NCBI GenBank assembly: GCA_902825865.1
Contig: CADECX010000001.1
Coordinates: forward strand, 124,001-188,000
Direction of reading: 5' to 3'
Source of the DNA: an uncultured Alphaproteobacteria bacterium
GTDB taxonomy: Bacteria > Pseudomonadota > Alphaproteobacteria > Micropepsales > Micropepsaceae
Length of the DNA stretch: 64,000 nt
Shown: in pieces, positions 35,985 through 44,770 of the stretch
Numbering within the stretch: position 1 is the stretch's first letter
Layout of the letters: the number at the start of each line of letters is the position of its first letter
Program-made: the position numbers and the translations under genes
The notes under the pieces: generated by a model
Seen by the model: the letters and a program-made list of their open reading frames with translations, nothing else
The model's database searches: none
What the model was told of the DNA's origin: nothing

Positions 35985-37729
35985 AAATTGCCAAAACGGA
36001 AGTCCAGCTCTCCACCGCGCCTTGCGAGGGCGCCGATCTGGTGCTGGATGCCTTCCTGCGCCATCAGGTCAAGAAGGTCTTTATTTTCCCGGGCGGCACC
36101 ATCGCGCCGATTCTCGACCGGATTGAAAAGCGTTCCGCCATCGAGATCGTCTGCCCGCGCACCGAGCAGGGCGCCGGCTATGCTGCCTTGGGCTATTCGC
36201 GCATGACCGGCGAAACGGCGGTGTTCATGGTGACGTCGGGTCCCGGCGTGACCAATGCGGTGACGCCGGTGGCCGACGCCTATTACGACAATATCCCGTT
36301 GGTGGTGATTACCGGCCAGGTCGGAACCGGCGATATGCGCGGCGATCTTCCGGTGCGCCAGCGCGGCTTTCAGGAAGTCGATACCGTCGATCTGATGAAG
36401 CCCATCGCCAAGGCGGTTTTTCAAGTCAAGGACATCCGCGAACTGTCCGATGTGATGGAGCAAGCCTTTTTCCTGGCCGCTTCGGGGCGCCAGGGTCCGG
36501 TGGTGGTGGACCTGCCGATGAATGTGCAGCGCGGCACCATCGACCCGGCGGCGTGCCGGCCGGCCGTCAAACGCACCGAATTGGTGCCGTTCGTGCCGTC
36601 GGACAAGATCGAGACTTTGGCGCAATGGATAAGTACGGCGGAACGCCCGGTGATCCTGGCGGGCGGCGGCGTTGTCGCCTGCGGCGCTTATGCGGAATTG
36701 CGCGCGCTGGCGGACAAGTACCGCATTCCCGTGACCATGAGCATGCCAGGAATGGGCGCCTATCCGTCCGCTGCGCCGCTGTCGCTGGGCCTGTGCGGCT
36801 ATGCCGGCAGCCAGTATGCCAATATGGCGATGTACAAATCCGATCTGCTGATCGGTATCGGCACCACCTTCCATCTGCGCCAGACCGGCAGCCTGCCCGC
36901 AAAGACGGTGGAGAAGGGCCGCGTTGCCCGCATCGATCTGGACATCAATGAATTGCGCCACAGCCGCGTGCCGCTGGACATGGATATTCATGCCGATGCC
37001 AAAGCCGCGATGGCGGCTTTGGACCGCGCCCTGCAACGCTTGCCCGCGCCGTCTACCGCCGCCTGGCTGGATCAGATTGCGGCCTGGAAGGCCAAATATC
37101 CCTTGCTGACCGGCAAGCCCAGCCATCTGCCCAAGCCGCAGGATGTCATCGCCGCCGCCAATGGCGCGGTGCGCAGCAAGAAGGTGATCGTCACCACCGG
37201 TGTCGGCCAGCATCAGGTCTGGGTGCCGCGTCATTTCGATTTCGATGCGCCCCAGCGCGTGCTGCTGACCTCCTCCGGGCACGGCACCATGGGTTTTGAT
37301 CTGCCCGCCGCGATCGGCGCCAAGATCGCCGAGCCCGATGCTTGCGTCATCTGCTTTGTCGGCGACGGCAGCCTGCAGATGAATATCCAGGAACTGGCCA
37401 CCATCGTGGAGCGCGGCATCGACCTCAAGATCGTGGTGCTGGACAATCACGCGCTTTCCATTGTCGCCCAGTTCCAGCGCCAGAATTGGAAATCGCATCC
37501 TTCCACCGGCGACAAATACAATCCCGACTTCGCGGCAATCGCCCAGGCCTATGGCATCGCTTCGGTGTCCATCACCTCCAGCGAAGGCATGGCGGACAAA
37601 TTCCGCTTTGCCTTGAACTGCAAGGGTCCGGTGCTGATCCATTGCCAGGTCGATCCCGAGGAGGACCTGCTGCCCATGCTGCTGGGCGGTCACACCTTGG
37701 ACGACATGTCCAATGAAACGTCGTTCTGA
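35981..37729 (+). CDS. Thiamine-diphosphate-dependent enzyme (acetolactate synthase-like)
   Basis: 582 residues from a GTG. Typical ThDP features: the catalytic glutamate in CPRTEQGAGYAALGYSR, TSGPGVTNAVTPVADAYYD, a central domain with PVILAGGGVVACGAYAEL, and the C-terminal ThDP/Mg motif GDGSLQMNIQEL ending in VLDNHALS. It looks like acetolactate synthase, glyoxylate carboligase or sulfopyruvate decarboxylase relatives, but it sits in a sugar cluster with no ilvN-type subunit. The reaction could be decarboxylation or carboligation of a 2-keto acid on a modified sugar. The true substrate is not deducible. Confidence 0.8.
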   Translation: MKIAKTEVQLSTAPCEGADLVLDAFLRHQVKKVFIFPGGTIAPILDRIEKRSAIEIVCPRTEQGAGYAALGYSRMTGETAVFMVTSGPGVTNAVTPVADAYYDNIPLVVITGQVGTGDMRGDLPVRQRGFQEVDTVDLMKPIAKAVFQVKDIRELSDVMEQAFFLAASGRQGPVVVDLPMNVQRGTIDPAACRPAVKRTELVPFVPSDKIETLAQWISTAERPVILAGGGVVACGAYAELRALADKYRIPVTMSMPGMGAYPSAAPLSLGLCGYAGSQYANMAMYKSDLLIGIGTTFHLRQTGSLPAKTVEKGRVARIDLDINELRHSRVPLDMDIHADAKAAMAALDRALQRLPAPSTAAWLDQIAAWKAKYPLLTGKPSHLPKPQDVIAAANGAVRSKKVIVTTGVGQHQVWVPRHFDFDAPQRVLLTSSGHGTMGFDLPAAIGAKIAEPDACVICFVGDGSLQMNIQELATIVERGIDLKIVVLDNHALSIVAQFQRQNWKSHPSTGDKYNPDFAAIAQAYGIASVSITSSEGMADKFRFALNCKGPVLIHCQVDPEEDLLPMLLGGHTLDDMSNETSF

Positions 37730-37730
37730 C

Positions 37731-38471
37731 ATGGCGGCCCCCGCCAAAATCGCTTTGGTGACCGGCGCCGGCAGCGGCATCGGCAGGGCGGCGGCCCTGG
37801 CCTTGCTGGGCGCCGGTTATCGCGTGGCCTGCGGCTATAACGCCAACCGCAAAGGGGCCGAGACAATCCAAAAGGCGCACCCGGCGGCTTTTGCGGTGAA
37901 AATCGATATTTCCAGCCGCACCTCGGTGAAGCGCGCGCTCGTGGCCAGCCGCAAACATTTCGGCAAAGGCTTCGACATTGTGGTCAACAATGCCGCCTTG
38001 GTGCAGGAAAAACCTTTCGAGACCATCACCGACGCGGACTGGGACCGCATGCTGGCGGTCAATCTGCGTGGCGCCTTTATCGTGGCGCAGGAAGTCTTGC
38101 CCGGCATGCAGCTGCGCAAATGGGGCCGCATCATCAATATCACCTCCATCGGCGGGCAGTGGGGCGGCATGCGCCAGGTCCATTATGCAGCGGCCAAGGC
38201 CGGCCTGATCAATCTGACTCATTCTCTCGCCAAGCTTTATTCCGGCGCCGGCGTCACCGCCAATGCCATCGCGCCGGGATTGGTGGCGACCGGCATGATC
38301 GCCAAGGAATTGAAATCCAAGGCCGGCAAGCGCAAGGCGGCGCAAATTCCGGTGGGCCGCATCGCCGCGACGGACGAGATCGCCGCCGGGGTGGTCTATC
38401 TGGCCTCCGACGATGCCGGTTACGTTACGGGTCATACCCTGAACATCAACGGCGGACTTTTGATGTCATGA
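37731..38471 (+). CDS. Short-chain dehydrogenase/reductase
   Basis: 246 residues from the ATG at 37731, one base after the preceding stop (an ATG at 37713 overlapping the previous gene is an alternative). Classical SDR: TGAGSGIGRAA cofactor loop (11-21), NNAAL, catalytic Ser139, Tyr152 and Lys156 in HYAAAK, and a late PGLVATGMIAKE. Annotated homologues of this type are called 3-oxoacyl-ACP reductases, but the operon context suggests oxidation or reduction of a sugar keto group. NAD versus NADP use is unknown. Confidence 0.85.
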   Translation: MAAPAKIALVTGAGSGIGRAAALALLGAGYRVACGYNANRKGAETIQKAHPAAFAVKIDISSRTSVKRALVASRKHFGKGFDIVVNNAALVQEKPFETITDADWDRMLAVNLRGAFIVAQEVLPGMQLRKWGRIINITSIGGQWGGMRQVHYAAAKAGLINLTHSLAKLYSGAGVTANAIAPGLVATGMIAKELKSKAGKRKAAQIPVGRIAATDEIAAGVVYLASDDAGYVTGHTLNINGGLLMS

Positions 38472-38484
38472 AGTGGGTGATGTC

Positions 38485-39696
38485 ATGAAGACACTGCTGA
38501 TCCTGGGAGCGGGCAAGGAGCAGGTCGCGGCCATCGCCGCCGCCAAGGCCAAGGGTATCCGTACCGTGGCGCTGGACTTCAATCCCAAGGCCGATGGGCG
38601 CGACCTGGCCGACGAATTTCATCTGGTCAGCACGCGCGACAAGGCCGCCATTCTCAATTTCGTGGACGGCTACAAGGCCCGCATCGACGGGGTGATGACC
38701 ATCGCCAGCGACATTCCCCATATGGTGTCGGCGGCGGCGGAAAAACTGAGCGTACGCCATATTCCCGTGGCCGTGGCCGAATTGTGCGTGCACAAGCTGC
38801 TTATGAAGGAAAAGCTGCGCCATGCGGGTGTGAATGTCCCGGTGTTCGCCCGCATTTCGACCCTCAAAGATCTTGAGGCCTTCATCGCCAAAGCGGGCTT
38901 TCCCATCGTCATCAAGCCGGTGGACAATTCCGGCGCCCGCGGCGTTCAACGCCTGACGGCCGGCATGGATATCGCCGAGGCTTTCGACTATTCGCGCGGC
39001 TTTGCCTATTCCGGCGAAGTGATCGCGGAGAAATTCGTCACCGGACTGCAGATCAGCACCGAAGGCTTGATCCATGACGGGATATTCCATTGCACCGGCT
39101 TTGCCGACCGCAATTATACGCGGCTGGATGATGCGGTGCCTTTCATGGTCGAAGACGGCGGCGACATTCCCACCATACTGGCTCCCGCCCAGAAGAAACT
39201 GGTCGAACTGGAATTTGAAAAAGCCGCCCGCGCGCTGGGCATCGATTGGGGCCCGGCCAAGGGCGACATGATTTTCGGCGATGACGGCAAGCCCTATGTG
39301 ATCGAGATCGCGGCACGGCTGTCGGGCGGCAATTTCTGTTACGACAAGGTACCCTGGTCCACCGGCGTGGATATCGTCGATATACTGGTGGACATGGCGG
39401 TCGGCAATGAGGTCGATCCGGCGCGGTTCGTGCCCATACGCGATCTGGCGACCTCGCAGCGCTATTTCTTCCCTTCGCCGGGCACCATCCGCAGGATTGA
39501 TGGCCTGGGCACGGCCCAGGACATGCCGCATATCCGCAAAGTCGATATCTGGGCGCGGCCGGGCGAAACGGTCGCCACGCTGGAAAATCATCCTTCGCGG
39601 GTCGGTTATGTCATCTCTTGCGCGCCGACGCGCGAAGAAGCGGTGGCGGCGGCGCAGGCCGCGGTCGCCAAAGTCGCATTCACGGTGGAGGCGTAA
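38485..39696 (+). CDS. ATP-grasp ligase
   Basis: 403 residues from the ATG at 38485, 13 bases after the SDR stop. The N-terminal domain begins KTLLILGAGKEQVAAI. The ATP-grasp fold is indicated by PIVIKPVDNSGARGVQRL, the later EIAARLSGGNF metal/nucleotide loop and YDKVPWSTGVDIV. Members couple ATP hydrolysis to a ligation through an acyl-phosphate, as in D-Ala ligases and carbamoyl-phosphate-related enzymes. In a CMP-sugar operon it might attach an amino acid or acyl group to the sugar, which is unusual for nonulosonate pathways. The donor and acceptor are unknown. Confidence 0.8.
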   Translation: MKTLLILGAGKEQVAAIAAAKAKGIRTVALDFNPKADGRDLADEFHLVSTRDKAAILNFVDGYKARIDGVMTIASDIPHMVSAAAEKLSVRHIPVAVAELCVHKLLMKEKLRHAGVNVPVFARISTLKDLEAFIAKAGFPIVIKPVDNSGARGVQRLTAGMDIAEAFDYSRGFAYSGEVIAEKFVTGLQISTEGLIHDGIFHCTGFADRNYTRLDDAVPFMVEDGGDIPTILAPAQKKLVELEFEKAARALGIDWGPAKGDMIFGDDGKPYVIEIAARLSGGNFCYDKVPWSTGVDIVDILVDMAVGNEVDPARFVPIRDLATSQRYFFPSPGTIRRIDGLGTAQDMPHIRKVDIWARPGETVATLENHPSRVGYVISCAPTREEAVAAAQAAVAKVAFTVEA

Positions 39697-40551
39697 TTGG
39701 TCAAGTTCATCGCCGAAGTCTCCAGCAATCATGCCCAGGACCTTGGCCGCTCGCTGGCCTTTGTCGATGCCGCCGCGGATTGCGGCTTCGATGCCGTCAA
39801 GTTTCAGCTGTTTCGCGTCGCCGAACTGTTCGCCCCGGAAATCCTGGCCAAGAGCGAGCAGCACCGCAAGCGCGTTGCCTGGGAACTGCCGCTGGCGCAT
39901 CTGGAGCCTCTGGCCCGGCGCTGCCGGGAGCGCGGCGTGGAATTCTCCTGCACACCCTTCTATCTGAATGCGGTGGCGGAACTGGAGCCCTATGTCGCCT
40001 TCTACAAGGTGGCGTCCTATGAACTGCTCTGGAGTGATCTGCTCAAGGCCTGCGCGGCGACCAAAAAGCCGGTGATCATTTCCACCGGCATGGCGATCAT
40101 GCCGGAAATCCAGGCGGCGGTTGACACGCTCGCCAAGGCCGGCGCCAGCGATGTGACCGTGCTGCATTGTGTTTCCGCTTATCCTTCGCCGCCGGAGCAG
40201 TCCAACCTGGCGGCGATCGAAGCCATCCGCAAGGCGACGGGCGCCAAGGTGGGCTGGTCGGATCATTCGCGTTCACCCGCCGTGATCGAGCGGGCGGTGC
40301 ATCACTGGAACGCGACGACCGTGGAACTGCATCTGGATCTGGACGGGACTGGCGAAGAGTATCACACCGGCCATTGCTGGCTGCCCGATGAAATCGCGCC
40401 GGTCATCCGCCGCATCCGCCAGGCTGCAACCGCCGACGGCAAAGGCTTCAAGGAACCGGTGCCGGCCGAATTGCCCGACCGGGAGTGGCGCGCCGATCCG
40501 GCGGATGGCCTGCGTCCGTTCCGGCACGTCCGCCAAAGCTGGTCGCCCTGA
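39697..40551 (+). CDS. N-acetylneuraminate synthase-family protein (short NeuB/SpsE, no SAF domain)
   Basis: 284 residues from a TTG directly after the ATP-grasp stop. FIAEVSSNHAQDLGRSLAFVDAA is the NeuB/SpsE start; CTPFYLNAV, ASYELLW and IISTGMA are barrel strands, and VGWSDHSRSP carries the conserved His. NeuB enzymes condense phosphoenolpyruvate with a hexosamine or similar sugar to make a nonulosonic acid. Typical NeuB has about 340-350 residues with a C-terminal antifreeze-like SAF domain; this protein stops after the barrel, so it lacks SAF. The sugar product cannot be predicted. Its stop overlaps the next start by one base (TGATG). Confidence 0.78.
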   Translation: MVKFIAEVSSNHAQDLGRSLAFVDAAADCGFDAVKFQLFRVAELFAPEILAKSEQHRKRVAWELPLAHLEPLARRCRERGVEFSCTPFYLNAVAELEPYVAFYKVASYELLWSDLLKACAATKKPVIISTGMAIMPEIQAAVDTLAKAGASDVTVLHCVSAYPSPPEQSNLAAIEAIRKATGAKVGWSDHSRSPAVIERAVHHWNATTVELHLDLDGTGEEYHTGHCWLPDEIAPVIRRIRQAATADGKGFKEPVPAELPDREWRADPADGLRPFRHVRQSWSP

Positions 40552-42173
40552 TGACCGGCCGGGGGGTGCCTGGTCCGTCCGGTCCCGTCGTCGCCGTTGT
40601 CCAGGCGCGCATGGGGTCGTCACGCCTGCCCGGCAAGGTGTTGATGCCGGTCGCGGGCAAGCCGCTGCTGTGGCACATCGTTCATCGGCTGAATCAATGC
40701 CGCAGCGTGGACTCGGTGGCGATCGCGACGTCCGTCGACTCGCGTGATGACGCCATCGAGCAATTTTGCGCGGATATCGGCGTGGTCTGTGTGCGCGGAC
40801 CTTTGCAGAATGTGCTGGAACGCTACCGATTGGCGGCCCTGAAGACGGGCGCCCGCACCTTGCTGCGGGTCACCGGCGACGCTCCGTTGATCGATCCGGA
40901 TTTGGTCGACTATCTGGTCAACGGCTTGACCGGCGCCGGCGCGGATTTCGTGCAGTTCGAAGCCGGCGTGCTCTGCGCCCATGAAGGGGTGGATGTGTTC
41001 TCGCGCCAGGCGCTCGACTGGCTCACCACCCATGCGGGAGGCAATGCCATCGCCCGCGAGCATGTCACCAGCTATCTCAAACGGCGTCCCGACAAGGTTC
41101 GCACGGCCTATCTGCCTGCCTATGAACCCCTGGCGCGCCCGCACGAGCGTCTCAGCATCGACACACCGGAAGACCTGGCATTCCTGCGCGCGGTCTATGC
41201 CAGACTCAAGGCCCCCGCCGGCGAGTTGCCGCTTGCGGCTGTTCTGCAACTGCTCCAGGACGAGCCCCATTACCGGGAAATCAATGCCCATATACGGCAG
41301 AAACCCGTTACCGAGGTCGAGCGTCCGTCCTTGGCGTCGCGGCTTGGCATCGGTACGGTGCAATTCGGCCAGGCCTATGGCATTTCCAACAATCGGGGCC
41401 AGGTGCCGTTCGAGGAAGCGCGCGCCATTCTCACCCGCGCCACGCAAGCCGGTATCGGCTTGCTGGACACGGCGGCCAATTACGGCGAAGCCGAAGAAGT
41501 TCTTTCGCGGATGGACACAGGCGCGTTTCGCATCGTCAGCAAAACCATCCCGGTAGCGCGCGGCGTGGACGCGGTCGTGGCGCGCGCGCGGCAGTCGGTG
41601 AAGAAACTCGGCCGCGTCGATCTGCTGCTGGTGCATACGGTCGGCGATTTGCTGGGACCGCAAGGTGCCGAACTCTGGCGCGCGCTGCAGGCCTTGAAAG
41701 CCGATGGCACGGTCGGCGGCATCGGCATCTCCGCCTATGTGGCGGACGATCCCGCCGGCCTGGCTGAACGCTTCCGCCCCGACGCCATGCAGGTGCCGGT
41801 CAGCCTGATGGATCAAAGACTGTTGCATGACGGCTCCCTGGCCCGGCTGAAAGCCTTGAACGTCGAAGTGCATGCCAGATCGCTTTTCCTGCAAGGCCTG
41901 CTTTTCATGGATAGGTTGCCGGAAAGCCTGGCCCATGCCGCCCCGATGCTCTCGGCCGTGCGAAAGCACATCGCCGACGCGGCAGCGACGCCGTTGGAAG
42001 CCGCCCTGGCGTTTGTGCTGTCACGCCCGGAGGTGGATGTGGCGGTGATCGGCGTGACGGCGCGGCATCAGTTGGATCAAATACTGGACATTATCGCCAT
42101 GCCGCAGCCCGAGATCGACTGGACCGACTGCGCCCTGGATGACGCGCGGGTGCTCACACCGTCGCTGTGGTAA
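40551..42173 (+). CDS. SpsF-type cytidylyltransferase fused to an aldo/keto reductase
   Basis: 540 residues. The first 240 or so form a CMP-sugar synthase domain (VAVVQARMGSSRLPGKVLMP, then RVTGDAPLIDPDL and SIDTPEDL), as in SpsF/NeuA-type proteins that activate nonulosonic acids. From about residue 260 an aldo/keto reductase barrel follows (LGIGTVQFGQAYGIS, LLDTAANYG with the catalytic Asp and Tyr, LLLVHTV, GIGISAY). Both domains appear complete. The fusion implies that the activated sugar, or its precursor, is reduced or oxidised in the same complex. It is the last gene of the plus-strand operon and ends directly at the convergent oxidoreductase. Confidence 0.82.
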   Translation: MTGRGVPGPSGPVVAVVQARMGSSRLPGKVLMPVAGKPLLWHIVHRLNQCRSVDSVAIATSVDSRDDAIEQFCADIGVVCVRGPLQNVLERYRLAALKTGARTLLRVTGDAPLIDPDLVDYLVNGLTGAGADFVQFEAGVLCAHEGVDVFSRQALDWLTTHAGGNAIAREHVTSYLKRRPDKVRTAYLPAYEPLARPHERLSIDTPEDLAFLRAVYARLKAPAGELPLAAVLQLLQDEPHYREINAHIRQKPVTEVERPSLASRLGIGTVQFGQAYGISNNRGQVPFEEARAILTRATQAGIGLLDTAANYGEAEEVLSRMDTGAFRIVSKTIPVARGVDAVVARARQSVKKLGRVDLLLVHTVGDLLGPQGAELWRALQALKADGTVGGIGISAYVADDPAGLAERFRPDAMQVPVSLMDQRLLHDGSLARLKALNVEVHARSLFLQGLLFMDRLPESLAHAAPMLSAVRKHIADAAATPLEAALAFVLSRPEVDVAVIGVTARHQLDQILDIIAMPQPEIDWTDCALDDARVLTPSLW

Positions 42174-43280
42174 TCAGGCTCTCGTCAACAAGCCGGCGAC
42201 ATGCGCCGCAATCGCCAGTGAAGCGGTCAGGCCCGGCGATTCAATTCCAAACAGGTTGACCAGGCCGGGCAGGCCGTGAACCTCCGGCCCTTCGATGCGA
42301 AAATCTGCGTTGGGCTGGCCTTGGCCCGAGAGCTTGGGCCGCACCCCGGAATAGTCCGGCGACAGCATATCTTCCCGGACATCGGGCCAATAGGTTGCGA
42401 TGACCGGCGCGAAGCGGGCGGCGATATCCGGCGATACGGTATAGTCGATGTCAGCCGGGTCCTTGCCGGCCAGCCATTCGACATTGGGGCCGAAGCGCGC
42501 GCGTCCGCCCATGTCCAAAGTCACGTGAACGCCAAGCCCCCCCGGTTCGGGTATTGGGTAGACCAGATGCCGGAACGGGCTTTTGACGGACAGGCCGGCA
42601 TAATTGCCCTTGGCCAGGAAAAGCGGGGGAATATTTTGCAATCCTTCAATGCGCGTTGCCACCGACCGCGCCCATAGGCCCGCCGCATTGACCACCAGGC
42701 GCGCCCGCAAAGCGATCTCTTCATCGCCGCTTGTGACCGCAAGCGACCAGTGATCGCCCTCGCGGCGCATGGCGTTCACGCAAGCTCCTCGCACCAGGGT
42801 CATGTCGCCCAGCAGCGCCAGCATATATTGGTGGCTGTCTATGATGCCGGTGGAGGGTGAGAACAGGCCTTCTTCCGCCCGGATCTCCGGCTCCAGCGCC
42901 GCGATCTCTTTCTTTCCCAATGGCCTCAGATCGTCCACGCCATTGTCCGCCGCCGCCTTGGCGAGCGTGGCCAGTTGGGCCTCTTGGCCGGCTTGGCCCA
43001 CGATCAGCTTGCCCAGCCTTTTGTGGGGCACGCCATGACTGTCACAAAACCGATAAAGCAGGCCTTTGCCCTCGACACAAAGGCGCGCCTTTAGCGAGTG
43101 TTTGGGATAATAGATGCCGGCATGAATCACCTCGCTGTTGCGGGCGCTGGTCTCCATCCCGAAATGATCGTTCTTTTCCAGGATGATTGTGTCGATCCCG
43201 GCGTGAACAAGCTGCCGCGCCGCCGCCAGTCCCACGGCGCCGGCGCCGATCACCACCGCTTCGGCTTCAAAACTCTCCAT
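42174..43280 (-). CDS. FAD-dependent oxidoreductase (DAO/L-2-hydroxyglutarate dehydrogenase-like)
   Basis: 368 residues with the N-terminal FAD motif VVIGAGAVGLAAAR (residues 9-22) and the start ETSARNSEVIHAGIYYP, the latter typical of the LhgO/L-2-hydroxyglutarate oxidase branch of the DAO superfamily. VVNAAGLWA and GIESPGLTASLAIA near the C-terminus complete the fold. It probably oxidises an alpha-hydroxy acid with electrons passed to oxygen or quinones; the substrate is unproven. The gene is monocistronic, convergent with the SpsF-AKR gene and divergent from the YdcF-like gene. Confidence 0.8.
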   Translation of the reverse strand: MESFEAEAVVIGAGAVGLAAARQLVHAGIDTIILEKNDHFGMETSARNSEVIHAGIYYPKHSLKARLCVEGKGLLYRFCDSHGVPHKRLGKLIVGQAGQEAQLATLAKAAADNGVDDLRPLGKKEIAALEPEIRAEEGLFSPSTGIIDSHQYMLALLGDMTLVRGACVNAMRREGDHWSLAVTSGDEEIALRARLVVNAAGLWARSVATRIEGLQNIPPLFLAKGNYAGLSVKSPFRHLVYPIPEPGGLGVHVTLDMGGRARFGPNVEWLAGKDPADIDYTVSPDIAARFAPVIATYWPDVREDMLSPDYSGVRPKLSGQGQPNADFRIEGPEVHGLPGLVNLFGIESPGLTASLAIAAHVAGLLTRA

Positions 43281-43355
43281 CGCCGCTTCTTGCCGCGAAA
43301 GCGGGGTCTCGGCAACCCGGTTGCCTGAATCGCTCTTTTATGACGCTATGCGGCC

Positions 43356-44117
43356 ATGTTCTTTGTGTTCTCGAAGCTATTCTGGATATTGGCCCAGCCC
43401 AGCCATTGGCTGGGCTTTCTGGTGCTGGCCACTGCGATCTCGCTGGTGTTGCGCTGGAACAGGGCGGCGCGTGTCTTTGCCGTCGCGGCGGCGCTGCTGC
43501 TGGTGCTGGCCGGCTTTCTTGCCATACCGCTGGTGCGCAACTGGGAAGACCGCTACCCGCGTCCGCCCCTGCCGGCCCATGTCGACGGCATACTGGTGCT
43601 GGGATCGGGATTCGACACGGCGCTGCTGCACGCCCGCGGCGCGCCGGCAACCAATGACGGCATATGGCGGCTGGAGGCGGGATTCGCCGTGGCGCGCCGT
43701 TTTCCCGGGGCGCGGCTGGTCTTTTCCGGCGGCTCCGGGGTGCTGGGTGGCGCGCGGTTCTCGGAAGCGGAGACCGCGCGCATCATCCTGGATGAAATGG
43801 GCCAGGATCCCAAGCAGCTGATCCTGGAAGACCGTTCACGCAACACCTACGAAAATATTCTGTTCTCCAAAGCCATTGTGAAACCGAAACCGGGAGAGGT
43901 TTGGCTGCTGGCGACGGCGGCGATGCATATGCCGCGCGCCATGGCGATCGCGCGCAAGCTGGACTGGCCGATGACGCCTTGGCCCAGCGATTATTACACC
44001 GCGCCCAGCGGCGGCGGCGATATGCTCAGTTTCACCGGCAATCTGGGCTATATCGATTATGTGGTGCATGAGTGGATTGGGTTGCTGGCCTACAAGTGGA
44101 GCGGAAAAGCGGCCTGA
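43356..44117 (+). CDS. YdcF-like membrane protein (DUF218)
   Basis: 253 residues. Two N-terminal membrane helices (about 5-28 and 38-58) are followed by a DUF218 domain with DGILVLGSG, GARLVFSGGSGVLGG, the acidic EDRSRNTYENI and ATAAMHMPRAMAIARKL. Related proteins (YdcF, SanA, ElyC) influence envelope polysaccharide or enterobacterial common antigen metabolism; biochemical activity is not established. It is 75 bases from the divergent oxidoreductase start and is followed by the alanine-rich protein gene. Confidence 0.8.
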   Translation: MFFVFSKLFWILAQPSHWLGFLVLATAISLVLRWNRAARVFAVAAALLLVLAGFLAIPLVRNWEDRYPRPPLPAHVDGILVLGSGFDTALLHARGAPATNDGIWRLEAGFAVARRFPGARLVFSGGSGVLGGARFSEAETARIILDEMGQDPKQLILEDRSRNTYENILFSKAIVKPKPGEVWLLATAAMHMPRAMAIARKLDWPMTPWPSDYYTAPSGGGDMLSFTGNLGYIDYVVHEWIGLLAYKWSGKAA

Positions 44118-44225
44118 AATCGCCGCAATTTTCGCATGATGGTTCCCTATCCGGTTCCGATGGAACCGGCGCAACCACTTCGCGCGCGTCTCGTTCTCTC
44201 CTCACAACTCATGCAGGAGAGCAGG

Positions 44226-44624
44226 ATGAAATTCATCACTATGGCCGCCATTGCGGCTTTTGCCGCGAGCCCCGCCCTGGCGGATCCTCTAACGCGCGAA
44301 CAGGCGCGCGCCGACTTTCATCAGAACAGGGCGGATGCCGCGCGGGCGCAAATCCAGAAGGAAGATGCGCAGGCGGAGGCCGACGTGCAACAGGCGAATG
44401 CCGCAAGCGCCCAGGTTCAGGCCAACGTGGCCCAGGCTGACGCCAACGCCCTGAAGGAACAGGCCGATGCACGGCAGGCGCAGGCAAATTCGGCCCAGGC
44501 GCAAGCTAGTATCGCCCAGTCCCAAGCGGCCAATGCCGAGACACGCGCCGCTCAGGCTGAGGTCAATCGCGATGTCGCGTTGGATCGGGCGGCAGAAGCC
44601 CGCGCCACGGTTCGCGCCAACTAG
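44226..44624 (+). CDS. Secreted alanine/glutamine-rich coiled-coil protein
   Basis: 132 residues from the ATG at 44226 with AGGAGA upstream. A signal peptide (residues 1-20, ending in SPALA) is followed by almost 110 residues of Ala/Gln/Asp helical sequence with seven-residue spacing (for example QAEADVQQANAASAQVQANV). It should form a long periplasmic coiled coil with an alanine face, in the manner of Lpp-like or TolC-adaptor hairpins. There is no lipobox Cys. No family assigned. It is followed by a structured segment and a strong terminator. Confidence 0.65.
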   Translation: MKFITMAAIAAFAASPALADPLTREQARADFHQNRADAARAQIQKEDAQAEADVQQANAASAQVQANVAQADANALKEQADARQAQANSAQAQASIAQSQAANAETRAAQAEVNRDVALDRAAEARATVRAN

Positions 44625-44655
44625 ATTTTTTGATGGTTGCGCTGGGAGGCCCTGC

Positions 44656-44743
44656 GTGGCTGCGATGCAGCCACTCCGGGTTCCCGGTCGCTCCTTTAAT
44701 GGTCGCACCGCGTCGCTACGCTGTCGCTAGCGACCCCGTCGCT
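44656..44743 (+). other. Non-coding stretch with several hairpins and GTCGCT repeats
   Basis: Between the coiled-coil gene and its terminator there is a perfect 8-base stem, GTGGCTGC/GCAGCCAC (44656-44674). Then a short CCGGG/CCCGG hairpin (44676-44687) and four GTCGCT copies (44687, 44712, 44723, 44738) follow, one of them inside the 12-base palindrome at 44723-44734. There is no ORF of note on either strand. It may be a structured 3' UTR or a small RNA. Confidence 0.4.
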
Positions 44744-44770
44744 CCGCTCGGGTTCGCGGCTGCTCCTCGA

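Noticed and set aside
35822..37780. A 652-residue minus-strand frame opposite the ThDP enzyme
   Set aside because: Antisense shadow; no protein family features.
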